The notes: a model not told the origin generated them from the letters alone. A DNA stretch of 37,812 nucleotides from Coxiellaceae bacterium UBA6002 (GCA_002429595.1 DJAM01000022.1:1-37812), one strand, 5' to 3'. Positions 26,101-34,215 are shown, numbered from the stretch's first letter. Program-made: numbers and translations.

Positions 26101-26483
26101 CCATCTCTTTTTCAATCGTCCCAGTAGAACTAGGCGCTGGCGTTCAAAGCTTCACCCTCGATCTAGAAGGTCAAATTGCCGCTTTCCAAAAAGATAACGA
26201 ACAAATTATTTCTTTAAGTTGGCCCGGAACTGGCTCGAACCATACTGAACTCACATTTACCGATGATTTGGGCAAAAAAATAGTCATGACCGAAACTGGC
26301 CCCTGGTCCTGGTTCAGAATCCTCGACAAGTCAAAACTGGAACCCACTGCCAACCCCAAACACTTTCGTCTAACCTTTGGCAACAACAGCAGCACCGCTA
26401 GCTATGAACTATACGCCAGCGGTATAGTTAATCCCTTTTTACAAGGAATACTAAACGCCTTCCGCTGCCCTGAGGCTTTATAG
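23199..26483 (+). CDS. icmF: IcmF, type IVB secretion inner-membrane protein
   Basis: A 1094-residue IcmF/TssM family protein, longer than the roughly 970 residues of Legionella IcmF. Two transmembrane helices are near the N-terminus (about 14-35 and 43-61). A Walker A motif follows, GPTNSGKST (118-126), with VFIDVGGYY (161-169) as the switch-like strand. A third helix lies at about 422-440. The large remainder is the periplasmic domain, ending in a beta-rich C-terminal part that fits the family. Its partner is IcmH. No other type VI genes are nearby, so I assign it to the Dot/Icm system. The nucleotide motif looks intact, though it may not be essential in this family. Confidence 0.92.
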   Translation: MNQFSNIIQNKKFQLTTLLSIFLLWSIGPYIAFAGMMPFASLQYRILASILVFIICYVIEYLRIDKTQIPNDILLSEEVHQELQTLQMTIKNVLRTLYQNIFKSFLYRYKKPWFLVLGPTNSGKSTILSKADLNLRGLDNLPPSITSPTKNFNWLLADEAVFIDVGGYYLRDNKTSATNTTQLFQGFFKLLKKYRAFKPINGVIVTINLQELTVNPREHNQLLKLGQIITDLLVEFNDFPIYLLITRSDLIDGFTEFFEDLNPDERNQIFGMSFPLTKKPQSLPELFNEEYTNLLTRLNERVISRLGKENSLDKIGKIKNFPLQMECLKGSLAKLLNIILPSTQVNLRGIFFTSSIQKDIPIDNLSKSLMNAYEVQPLNNSHRALPPKVYFVKELFKRVIFPETQFYNHNNSTHQMQSWGNLFTIVLTVLCVFFILNSYKYNQVIIAEAHGLISKYQATKEQSEVPLLAELNTLQSTLGILSASPQHWYNRVGIHESSKLHKKTEQIYLKLLSSQFVPYLKTTIESQLDNIKEENCNQLYSSLKIYLMLGYPDHLDKKYFISWFENYWHQNVKNANQAALNNHLTALLSQPIKAVPLDFRVIENTRALLNNMPQSRLVLTILQNQYQRSSVKILPDAAANLFSNIPREISGIYDIKNFRNVYYTEIEKTCQEITNGNWVLDRKAEPSFSDIALNQLASEVKAIYINEYAVTWSNILAKIKMDEFSNITQIISAINLLNNPQSPLVQLINTIKNNTQPISDSVEFTQQVSTRFLALNALSNDVLKNTNQSVLLAVREYLNRIALSADSLKISYDAAKNRMENQNGGDAIATLLQQARMLPEPLRTWHTTIAAESWRIILQNTQAYLNRIWIATVYPQYAAMLNNRYPLFKDSTVDISMSDFSNFFGNNGVMDTFFKTYLQPFVDSSRLYWEWKNVDGQRINIPQSTLEMFIRSALIQKMFFPDESRQPAISFSIVPVELGAGVQSFTLDLEGQIAAFQKDNEQIISLSWPGTGSNHTELTFTDDLGKKIVMTETGPWSWFRILDKSKLEPTANPKHFRLTFGNNSSTASYELYASGIVNPFLQGILNAFRCPEAL

Positions 26484-26518
26484 CCTTGCGCTAAGTCTCT
26501 GGAAGTCTATTGCTGGAT

Positions 26519-26640
26519 GATTCGGGAGCAGGAACGATTTTGTTTGTCATTCCCGCGCAGGCGGGAACCCATCTTTGCAGCTGCACCATGGGATGGGTTC
26601 CCGCCTGCGCGGGAATGACGAATATTTCGCTCCCGGTCCC
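26519..26640. repeat. Composite inverted-repeat element enclosing a REP palindrome
   Basis: The outer arms (ATTCGGGAGCAGGAACGA from 26519, and TCGCTCCCGGTCCCGAA ending near 26644) match at 14 of 17 positions after reversal and resemble the ends of 14411-14530. Nested inside, 26546-26573 and 26592-26619 form a perfect 28-base inverted repeat around an 18-base loop. It follows icmF by about 36 bases and could serve as its transcript end. Confidence 0.75.
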
Positions 26641-26776
26641 GAACACTAGAGACAATCAATCAAAGAGAAAGATTGCAAGATCGCCACTGCCTAATTAAAA
26701 TGGCTGCTTCCCGCTGAAAAGTGTTTTACTAAACCTACCTGAAAATTTTTACGCTTATAACGATAAGGAATATGGC

Positions 26777-28531
26777 ATGAAAAATAAATCATATGACCAA
26801 GCTTATTTAGATAAATTGTACACCCGCTTTAAAAATAGAGATGAAGTCCATAGAGCATTATGTGGAAATGTTGGATTTGAGCAACGTGAATCGGCAGATA
26901 ACGCACCCCCAGTAATTGACCCTAATAGATTGGCACCAAGTGGCGTAGCAGAAAACGGAAAGACCCTTGCAACAGCAGATTTTGTTAAATCTCGGTTTAC
27001 TGATCGTCAACGTTTTATAGAACATACTCCGGCTGAAGATAATAACAAGACAACTACTTTTTGGCATATCACTGGAGTAACGGGGCTTGGTCAGCTTTTA
27101 GACCTTCCAACATTATTTATTTCAGTGAGTCCAGAAGAAGCTAGTAAAGAAAATTATGTAACTACACCCTATGCGTGGCAACCCTCGACAACAAAACGAG
27201 CTGAACTTAAAGAACAAATTACTCAAGCAGTGCTCGCAGCAGCCCCGCGTCCACCTGCACTTAAGAGACCAGCTGTCGCAGCAGTAGTACCACCAGCTGC
27301 AGCAGGAGCAGCAGCTGAACCAGCAGATCCAGCTGCACCAAAAGCTCCAGCGGCGGATGAAGCGAAACCCGAACCAGAAAAACCACTAGAGGAAGTACAG
27401 CAACACCCTACTGCTGAACAGAGAAAAGAGATCAATCGGCAATTAGAGAGACAAATAAATATCATACGAACTACAAAAGAGGGGCAGGCAGAACTACAGA
27501 TACGAACGGAGCATGCTAAGCGGCATGCCGTCAAAATGTTTAGAAACATTGCAGGAAAATCAGCTGGCAAGCCGATCATAAGCGTCCTTGTAGGAAAGGC
27601 TGATGAGAATAAACTAGCAATCTTTGAAAGCTGCAGAACCGATGATAACTTTAGCGTTCCATCAGTTTCACATCTTCTATGGGATAACGAAAATTTTCCT
27701 ACTGGTAATGTTAACGGTGTTGAATCTCGTTTTGTCGAAGTCTACGACTTCGTTCACGATGAAACTCACCCTAGTTTAACCACCCAAGCTTTTGACACCT
27801 TATACGATATCTATAAAAAGACGGTGGGTAACACTACTGCTGAAGGTACGGCTGACCCTAACCCGGTAGTATTTATCTCTAAAAATGGTTTAGACCGTGG
27901 TCCGAAATTTGCTTTCGCTTTTTATCTACTTAGCAAATTTGATGAAATTTTCTTAACTGCTGAACACAGACCCGATATCAATAAATTGGTTTTAGCAGCT
28001 TTTGAAACATTCAGACGATCACATTCACCAGTTGCTCTGTCTAATGTTGAGGATGTTAAACAAGCACTTTATATTGCTTGGGGTCTAAAAATTGTAGAAA
28101 TGCAGAACGACTGTTTCCAAGCATTAGCAAAAAGTGTTAATGACAACAGGACCGATCCAAATTTCAGATCAAAAGCAGAGAAAATTAATGAAATCTTAGC
28201 TGAACTTAACGACCAGGCAAAACCACTTGCTGTGCGATTCTCTAATATTCAAAGTAAGATGGCACAACATTTTTCTGTCTTATCTACCAGGCATAAGTTC
28301 ACTTTGCTGGATCACATCCCTGTCGTTCCTAAACCAGTTTATTACAACCAGCTCAAAGAACTAGTGCGAGTTGTCAACTTAAGAATTGACGTGGAAAAAG
28401 AGATCTTACCGGAGCATCTTGCAGGCCAACAAGCTCCACGTGATAGGCATGATGATTATCATTATGAACCAGCTGCGGGAGCAGACGGCGATGAGGAGGA
28501 AGGCGTACTACCAAGAGTAGGTCGTAGATAG
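26777..28531 (+). CDS. Protein tyrosine phosphatase-like protein, probably inactive; candidate Dot/Icm effector
   Basis: A 584-residue protein without an obvious annotation. By eye it follows the classical PTP domain. Residues 68-84 and FWHI (95-98) match the ANxI...FIxTQGP...FW stretch, and PYAWQP (131-136) the QYWP strand. VHDETHP (326-332) matches the WPD loop with its Asp kept (328). VVFISKNGLDRGPKF (364-378) matches VVxHCSAGxGRxGxF with Ser368 in place of Cys and Arg374 kept. DINKLVLAAFETFRR (400-414) and EDVKQALYIAW (425-435) match the last helices, but the Q-loop glutamines are absent. An Ala/Pro-rich linker (about 153-205) splits the domain, and helices run from 440 to 545. The C-terminus has DEEE (572-575), like an E-block secretion signal. 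AAGGA precedes the ATG. It converges on icmB. PTP fold moderately sure; effector role inferred. Confidence 0.6.
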   Translation: MKNKSYDQAYLDKLYTRFKNRDEVHRALCGNVGFEQRESADNAPPVIDPNRLAPSGVAENGKTLATADFVKSRFTDRQRFIEHTPAEDNNKTTTFWHITGVTGLGQLLDLPTLFISVSPEEASKENYVTTPYAWQPSTTKRAELKEQITQAVLAAAPRPPALKRPAVAAVVPPAAAGAAAEPADPAAPKAPAADEAKPEPEKPLEEVQQHPTAEQRKEINRQLERQINIIRTTKEGQAELQIRTEHAKRHAVKMFRNIAGKSAGKPIISVLVGKADENKLAIFESCRTDDNFSVPSVSHLLWDNENFPTGNVNGVESRFVEVYDFVHDETHPSLTTQAFDTLYDIYKKTVGNTTAEGTADPNPVVFISKNGLDRGPKFAFAFYLLSKFDEIFLTAEHRPDINKLVLAAFETFRRSHSPVALSNVEDVKQALYIAWGLKIVEMQNDCFQALAKSVNDNRTDPNFRSKAEKINEILAELNDQAKPLAVRFSNIQSKMAQHFSVLSTRHKFTLLDHIPVVPKPVYYNQLKELVRVVNLRIDVEKEILPEHLAGQQAPRDRHDDYHYEPAAGADGDEEEGVLPRVGRR

Positions 28532-28537
28532 CATCGT

Positions 28538-28578
28538 AATCAGATTTGCGGCCAAGGCAATTGGCCGCAAATTAGATT
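28538..28578. terminator. Bidirectional terminator between the PTP-like gene and icmB
   Basis: Arms 28538-28554 and 28562-28578 pair at 15 of 17 positions, with a perfect ten-base GC-rich core (TTTGCGGCCA with TGGCCGCAAA) and a seven-base loop. A-rich and T-rich flanks occur on both sides. It lies between the stops of two convergent genes, so it can end both transcripts. Confidence 0.75.
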
Positions 28579-28593
28579 AATTCAAAAGTAAAA

Positions 28594-31500
28594 TTACTTC
28601 GCAATGACCTTAATATCTGGGTTTTTAGAATAAGCCTCAAGAATATCAGCCACAATGGAATCCACGATACTAACCCGCGCTTGATCATCAATCACGACTT
28701 GTCGATCTCGCATATCAGCCAATCTATTTTCAACTAGTTTCGCTGCACTACCACTTGGGAAAATATTTCCTAGCACTCGCCGTGCTTCACGTGGTCCCAA
28801 TTTGCGATAGAGTTTATTGCGTATATTAACATCTACCGCTGTGGTGCTGAGCGCCCAAAGCTCAATTGGGCCAAGGGTGTTGGTTAATAATTGCGTGTTC
28901 ATCCCTTCTTTAGTCGCGAACTGAGCTAAGAAGGTGGCCCCTCCTTCACGAGGGCCGTGAACTCGAGTTCGTAGAGCATGGATCGCCGTTTGAGATAAAC
29001 CGAACACCTGCGCAGTTTTCTGTACGGCCTGTTCTGGGCCAGCGTCCATAATAAAGATCGACGTAGCAAACTCGATCATGGCATCATCAAAGTCATCCAA
29101 CGATTGAGAAATCAAGGCAATTTGGACACCCCACTTTCTACCTTCCCGCATATCTTGGATCACTTGATCTCGCATGGCTTGAACTTTGGATGTTCGATGG
29201 AATTCGTCTAGCACTAAGCGCTTGGGATCTTCTCGAATTTCGGAGATTCTCTGCTCATGATAGTGCCGATAGGCTTCTGACATATCCGAAACATTTTCCT
29301 CAGTTAGGAAGAAGTTTCTTCCTAGGACGTAACGTGCGAGCATGTACATGACTGAGGTCTGTCGATTAGCCGCATCACCACCACTTTTTGCTACTTCGTC
29401 AAGATCCAATGAAACGATTCGGGCATCCCCAATATCGAATTTAGTGGTCTGAGAAATAATGGGATATTCTCTAACAGCGCTTGAAATCATTCGTGAGAAT
29501 GCATTAATTAAGGGCTCACCCGTAGGAGCATTCACCTTACCATATAGATCTTCAATAGCCGGAGTTCGAGAGATAGAGGCAGCATCAGCTAATACTGGCA
29601 TGGCATGTCGTTGGGCAAGCATCGCCTCATGAATAAAACCGGCCACAAATAGCGCATCGGTTACTTCCCACCAAGTCGTATGAGTATCTCGAACAAAGCC
29701 AATTTCTTCTAGTATGCCGTCAATAATATCTTCGACACTGGGGGTATAGAGATTAGGATTAGCATCATCAACTAAATTTTTATACAACTCATCGACAATC
29801 ATACCCGCCATGTCGGTAATACCATCATAAGGACGAGTCGCGCCTACTGGAGTGGCAAGCAAGGTTAAAAAATTAACCAAAAAGCTACGCTCTTGTGGCG
29901 TCGGAAACCGACACCCTAGTTGGGTATCAAATGGATTGATTGCAAAATCTGGAGTCATACGTAAGCGATGGTAAGCGGCTAAATGACGCTGATTAGGTGG
30001 TAATGCTTCTTTTAGAAGAGAAATCAGACCACTACTAGACGGACCAATATCAATCACAGAAATCCGTGGCAGTCTGGCAATCCCAGCCGACAAGCACAGT
30101 GCTAGGTTGATGGCGTTAGAAAGCACCGATTTACCAGAACCTGGTCGTGCAAACATCAAGTCAATCCAGGTAGTCTGTTCAGACGAACCCGGTTGATAAG
30201 GCCAAGGTTTACCATCAGGCGACCGGAATAAAATGGCACCTCTTTCCCAGGGAGATGAAGGCCTAAATAATGGCAACATATACAAAACGTCAGACAATGG
30301 CGCAACAGATGGACTTGCGACATTAGTGGAACTCACGCCTAACATTGAGGAAACGACGCCTTCAAAGGCATCACCCGCCACTTCAGAGACAGTACAAGAT
30401 CCCCAACCTTCAATCGCTTTAGCAAGCTGCGCTGTTCTAGAACGAAGTAGACGTATATCGCCAGCGGGTGCCCAAGTGGAAGCCGCCACCCTTAAGCGTA
30501 CGATGGCATCATCAGTACTAAGATTAAGATAACGCAATAGATTCACTGCATCATTAAACAAGCGATTTTCAGCCGACGTCCAACTCAATACTGAAGAGAT
30601 AGCAGCACGCAAACGAAGTGAACCTAGTCCACCGCCTTCGATCAAAAATGAGATCCGCCAAGGAATATGGGTAGGTAATGCTCTAATAAAAAGTGCATTA
30701 AACTGTTGCACTTCCTTAGGAAATAAATCGATAAACACCGAACTATAAATCCGATCACCAATCCTTGCCGTCCGTAGATCTAGATTTTCAGCATCTCTTG
30801 GTAAAATTTGCCTGCCTAGTGGCGGCCATAAAATATCAGAAATATCACCGGTGATGACCCTTGGTTCTTTAATAGTGATTCGGTCACCTGGAAGAGAGGG
30901 ACGCCATTCACGATCAGTAAAATCTGGGTCGACACTCATTCTCATTTCGTAGACAGCATCATGCACCTCAAGTAATTCTGAGACGATACCAAAAGTATTG
31001 AGATCATTAACTGTGGACCTAACAAAAGAATCATGGGCTTCTCGAATATCTGGAATCGCCGCAATCACATTCTGGGCTTGAAAAAAAGGTGGGATTTTCT
31101 TCTCTTTAATAACATTACGTTTATCTTTAGCAGCCCGTTTGCGTTGTTCTCGCGTTAAGGCACTCGGTCGAGTTCGTAACACGAAATAAGCTTCTTCATG
31201 AGCACAATAACGTGTTAAGTAACTAGCCCGTTCATCAAATAGATCTGTTAGTGCGAGTTGCAATCGACTTGCTGTTTCACGAGCCGGTCGTAAAATCTCT
31301 TTGATTTCTTCTGCGACGGCATCTTTATTGTAAGTGAAATAAACTTGAATGGTCTGGCCCAGCCTTGCCATCGAAGTCTGCAAACTAGTTTGGAGGTTAA
31401 GTTGGGTGCGATTAAATTCTTCAGTCCCGACTAACGCTTTCACGCCTTTTATCTTAAGTACGGAAACCAGTGAACCATCATGGTCAACAAGATCTGTTGG

Positions 31501-31617
31501 ACTGTCGGCGGTTTCTAAATCACAGTAAGATTCTGTGGTTTGTTTTAGAGACGTACTTAGCCAAGCGACAAATGTGTCGACTCCGCTTAATATTGATTCC
31601 GCCCACTTGGTGGCCAT
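28594..31617 (-). CDS. icmB: IcmB/DotO, type IVB secretion ATPase (VirB4 type)
   Basis: A 1007-residue cytoplasmic ATPase that powers Dot/Icm assembly and transport (Legionella DotO about 1009). The N-terminal half is the VirB4-like membrane-docking region. The C-terminal half holds the motor: Walker A ARPGSGKS at 490-497 and Walker B RLVLDEFHR with Asp804/Glu805. The later ALISQSLDDFDD and FIMDAGPEQAVQ segments are typical of the family. GGAGA precedes the ATG. It is the last gene of the icmK-E-G-C-D-J-B run, 25 bases after icmJ. The gene downstream of icmB in Legionella (tphA) is not present. Confidence 0.96.
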   Translation of the reverse strand: MATKWAESILSGVDTFVAWLSTSLKQTTESYCDLETADSPTDLVDHDGSLVSVLKIKGVKALVGTEEFNRTQLNLQTSLQTSMARLGQTIQVYFTYNKDAVAEEIKEILRPARETASRLQLALTDLFDERASYLTRYCAHEEAYFVLRTRPSALTREQRKRAAKDKRNVIKEKKIPPFFQAQNVIAAIPDIREAHDSFVRSTVNDLNTFGIVSELLEVHDAVYEMRMSVDPDFTDREWRPSLPGDRITIKEPRVITGDISDILWPPLGRQILPRDAENLDLRTARIGDRIYSSVFIDLFPKEVQQFNALFIRALPTHIPWRISFLIEGGGLGSLRLRAAISSVLSWTSAENRLFNDAVNLLRYLNLSTDDAIVRLRVAASTWAPAGDIRLLRSRTAQLAKAIEGWGSCTVSEVAGDAFEGVVSSMLGVSSTNVASPSVAPLSDVLYMLPLFRPSSPWERGAILFRSPDGKPWPYQPGSSEQTTWIDLMFARPGSGKSVLSNAINLALCLSAGIARLPRISVIDIGPSSSGLISLLKEALPPNQRHLAAYHRLRMTPDFAINPFDTQLGCRFPTPQERSFLVNFLTLLATPVGATRPYDGITDMAGMIVDELYKNLVDDANPNLYTPSVEDIIDGILEEIGFVRDTHTTWWEVTDALFVAGFIHEAMLAQRHAMPVLADAASISRTPAIEDLYGKVNAPTGEPLINAFSRMISSAVREYPIISQTTKFDIGDARIVSLDLDEVAKSGGDAANRQTSVMYMLARYVLGRNFFLTEENVSDMSEAYRHYHEQRISEIREDPKRLVLDEFHRTSKVQAMRDQVIQDMREGRKWGVQIALISQSLDDFDDAMIEFATSIFIMDAGPEQAVQKTAQVFGLSQTAIHALRTRVHGPREGGATFLAQFATKEGMNTQLLTNTLGPIELWALSTTAVDVNIRNKLYRKLGPREARRVLGNIFPSGSAAKLVENRLADMRDRQVVIDDQARVSIVDSIVADILEAYSKNPDIKVIAK

Positions 31618-31642
31618 ACAATCTCTCCATTAACATTCATTA

Positions 31643-32260
31643 CTAAGCAGATAATTCCTCTAATGCAGCCTGTGCCCAAGTTTCAATTTGCTGATTAAAT
31701 TTAGTTCGAGAAGGTAATAACCGAATCCTTGGTAAAATTTGCTGGTTGACCCTATCCGCCGCATTAACGTTGCTTTCAATCAAAACTTGGCCGAAAAGAC
31801 GAGGATTACTCATCCCTTCCCCTAACTCTTGCTCTACCATTTGTGATCTAAATTTAAGATTCCGATAAATATTTTGAGCATCAGCGCGATAGCTTGACGC
31901 ATTTGCTATGGCACAAAAAAGGACATGACATAAACCATTTAAATCGGCTTGAGCAATTTCCGGTAAATAAATCAGACGCCCACCACCATAATCGCTTCGA
32001 CCAACCGCTTCTAAAAAATAACACTGGGTACAAAAACAACACGCCGTGACCATATTACTCAGTTTAGTGTTGTAGAAATTTCTATCGAGGTTGATGACCT
32101 CTTGAAATTCTTTAGCTTGAAAACCACAGAACTGACAGGTGTAATTGTCACGCAACCATACCCTTTCGCTAAACTTTTGGAAGGCAGGATCTGCCTTCCT
32201 CGCAGCAAACAGTCTCCAATTACCCGGCCTAGCCACTAAGGTAAGGTCATGATATGGCAT
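31643..32260 (-). CDS. icmJ: IcmJ/DotN, coupling-complex zinc protein
   Basis: A 205-residue cytoplasmic component of the type IV coupling complex, which works with DotL, DotM and the IcmSW adaptors to receive effectors. Cys clusters at 42/45 (YTCQFCGF) and 74-80 (ACCFCTQC) are the zinc-site region of an HNH-nuclease-like fold; nuclease activity is not expected. The length matches Legionella DotN (about 208). Thirty bases separate it from icmD. Confidence 0.94.
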   Translation of the reverse strand: MPYHDLTLVARPGNWRLFAARKADPAFQKFSERVWLRDNYTCQFCGFQAKEFQEVINLDRNFYNTKLSNMVTACCFCTQCYFLEAVGRSDYGGGRLIYLPEIAQADLNGLCHVLFCAIANASSYRADAQNIYRNLKFRSQMVEQELGEGMSNPRLFGQVLIESNVNAADRVNQQILPRIRLLPSRTKFNQQIETWAQAALEELSA

Positions 32261-32290
32261 CGGCTTTACATCCTAGTCACTTTTTATTCA

Positions 32291-32719
32291 TTATGAACCG
32301 GAAGAGCTTCCCGGAAGTGCAGTGACACCAGTACCAGTAAAACCACCAGCAGTTGAGCTCGTACCAAAGATGGTACTACCCGCAGGACCAATCAAGCTAG
32401 GTAGAAATACCAAGAAGGCGCCTATTACTAGCATCGCGATTGGTGTTCCTAGCGGAATCTGTTGTGGGTTATCTTTATGCTGTTTAAATTTAAAAATGGC
32501 AGCCATGATAAACCCAATGCCACCCAAGAAGGCAACTGCTAAAATTAATTGTCCCAATGCCTTAAAGGAGCCAGTAATATTTGATGCAATGCCGCCTATC
32601 CCACTATCGGAAGACTGAGCCAATACTACCGTTGAGTAAAATACTCCTGTCATTAAACTCAACGCCAACACTGCTTTAGAAGCAGAAAGGCATTTGCTAA
32701 GAAAACTATGTTGCTTCAC
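32291..32719 (-). CDS. icmD: IcmD/DotP, small inner-membrane Dot/Icm protein
   Basis: A 142-residue protein (Legionella about 132). An N-terminal hydrophobic segment (about 14-35) looks like a signal sequence or anchor, followed by two transmembrane helices (about 50-72 and 92-112) and a Gly/Ser/Thr-rich tail. Start is GTG with GGAGG eight bases before it. The 136-base gap to icmC is the largest in this gene run, so a separate promoter is possible; I see no convincing boxes there. Assignment rests on topology, size and position between icmC and icmJ. Confidence 0.88.
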   Translation of the reverse strand: MKQHSFLSKCLSASKAVLALSLMTGVFYSTVVLAQSSDSGIGGIASNITGSFKALGQLILAVAFLGGIGFIMAAIFKFKQHKDNPQQIPLGTPIAMLVIGAFLVFLPSLIGPAGSTIFGTSSTAGGFTGTGVTALPGSSSGS

Positions 32720-32855
32720 AACGAACCTCCAACAAACAATTTCAAAAACCTTGCTAAGTTTATTCCATCTACAATAAATAATAATAGTCCATAAGCAGAA
32801 ATATTTTATTTAAAACCAGCGGCTTCCGCACATAATGCAATGGCTTATTATTTGA

Positions 32856-33446
32856 TTAAAAACCAAAGGTTGCTCTAATTACATTGATGGTGCCAATAAT
32901 ATTAATTGCCAGTGTGCCTGCGATGATATGCATTAAGCCTTTGCCCGTTGTTCCAGGCTGGGTGCTTTCAGCTGCTATCCTCGTGAGAATAATTAAACCC
33001 CTCACCACGGCAATCAGTCCAAACAGTCGTACGACATCAATTAATGGATTTACAAAGGCACTCCAGGTGCTGCCTCCGCCACCCCACCATAAAACACTAT
33101 TAGAGGAACTATTAACCCAAATGGATCTGATGGAAACATTTACAAAAGTAGGAAAATAAAGCAGCCCTAAGCCAATAACAAACAAGATGATTGGTTTTGC
33201 CATGCTGGCTTGCGAACTCATCATGGTGCGTTGCTGACCATATTTTTTTAGTCGAAATATCGCGTCAACAATAAACCAGACACCCATCACATACGATATC
33301 GCTACAACGAACTGATAAAGAGGACCAAGATTACTCTGGAAGGTGCGCATCATTCCTGCCAAATCTTCACCCGAAGCAGCAGCCCAGGCACTCATGGCTG
33401 GAAAAAAGGTTAATGCGATTATCAAAGAAGAGCGCAATATTTTCAT
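32856..33446 (-). CDS. icmC: IcmC/DotE, inner-membrane Dot/Icm protein
   Basis: A 196-residue protein (Legionella about 194). I chose the ATG at 33446, seven bases after the icmG stop, with TTAGG upstream. It gives a clean signal sequence (MKILRSSLIIALTFFPAMSAWA). The in-frame ATG at 33479 would add 11 residues inside icmG. After the signal come about four transmembrane helices (near 35-51, 72-90, 124-144 and 161-180) with a GGGGSTW segment in a loop. It is related in build to IcmD/DotP; the exact role in the machine is unknown. Confidence 0.88.
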   Translation of the reverse strand: MKILRSSLIIALTFFPAMSAWAAASGEDLAGMMRTFQSNLGPLYQFVVAISYVMGVWFIVDAIFRLKKYGQQRTMMSSQASMAKPIILFVIGLGLLYFPTFVNVSIRSIWVNSSSNSVLWWGGGGSTWSAFVNPLIDVVRLFGLIAVVRGLIILTRIAAESTQPGTTGKGLMHIIAGTLAINIIGTINVIRATFGF

Positions 33447-33453
33447 ATTTAAC

Positions 33454-34215
33454 CTAACTATCATTAGAACCGTATTCAATCACCGCTCCTGAGCTGGTGG
33501 TTACAATTCCTTGCGTTGGGTTAATCGTTTGTACAATTCCATAACCTGGTAAACGATCACCAATTGTTACAGTTCGTGCATTCTTACCATTTGGGGCTTC
33601 AATCCAGGCGCGTCCTGGTACTAAGGCCTTTACATGGTAAACAATGCCATTACTCAATGACATACTGCGACCACTAATCGAACGATCAATGCCGATGGCT
33701 CGAACCTCATTAGCAATCACTTGAATTTGATTGCCAAGCGTTGATAACGAATTGGTTAAATCACTTATTTGTGATTGTAATTGTGTTATCTGATTCTGCA
33801 TTCCTGCAATTGTTTGTTGACTCGCCTGATTTTGCATTGTTAATCGTTGGATTTGCGCATCTGTTGCAGGGTTTTCCACGGCAACGGGTTGCGGCGGTGG
33901 CGTGACCTGTTGTAGATTATTTTGAGTTGTCGGTGGAATGGCAGCGGTTGCTTCAGTTGGAGTTGGCTGTGATAGATCAGCTGATCTTTGTGAGTTGAGA
34001 TAACTGAGTATTAAATAGACGATAACAATCGCCAGCACAAATCCGATTAGCCATAAAATCCGTTTGGCACCGCTTGATCTGCCGCCTCCACTTCCTGGTG
34101 GACCCTCGCCGGGCTCAAGTGGCTCAAGGTTTTCATCCGGAAGGTACTCACCACCCTTATAATACTCTTCGGGTGGGTATTGGTACTCCTCAGGACCTTT
34201 CTTCTCATCCGCCAT
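33454..34215 (-). CDS. icmG: IcmG/DotF, Dot/Icm core complex protein
   Basis: A 253-residue bitopic inner-membrane protein (Legionella about 269). The cytoplasmic N-terminus (1-50) is acidic and rich in Tyr, Pro and Gly. One transmembrane helix spans about 52-72 (RILWLIGFVLAIVIVYLIL). A Pro/Thr-rich stretch is followed by a coiled coil (about 112-170, Gln-rich heptads) and a compact beta-rich periplasmic C-terminus. DotF connects core complex parts and has been reported to interact with effectors. A 104-base gap to icmE contains a possible promoter. Confidence 0.93.
   Translation of the reverse strand: MADEKKGPEEYQYPPEEYYKGGEYLPDENLEPLEPGEGPPGSGGGRSSGAKRILWLIGFVLAIVIVYLILSYLNSQRSADLSQPTPTEATAAIPPTTQNNLQQVTPPPQPVAVENPATDAQIQRLTMQNQASQQTIAGMQNQITQLQSQISDLTNSLSTLGNQIQVIANEVRAIGIDRSISGRSMSLSNGIVYHVKALVPGRAWIEAPNGKNARTVTIGDRLPGYGIVQTINPTQGIVTTSSGAVIEYGSNDS

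Noticed and set aside
22315..26483. IcmH/IcmF pair as part of a type VI secretion system (TssL/TssM)
   Set aside because: No other type VI genes are in the window, while a Dot/Icm gene run lies directly beyond; Dot/Icm membership is the simpler reading.
27223..27579. 118-residue minus-strand open frame inside the PTP-like gene
   Set aside because: Ala/Gly/Ser/Cys-rich composition is the mirror of the Ala/Pro-rich coding linker on the plus strand; no ribosome site.
32720..32855. Separate promoter or terminator in the icmC-icmD gap
   Set aside because: Only a four-base GCGG/CCGC stem and AT-rich sequence are visible; no box pair with acceptable spacing.
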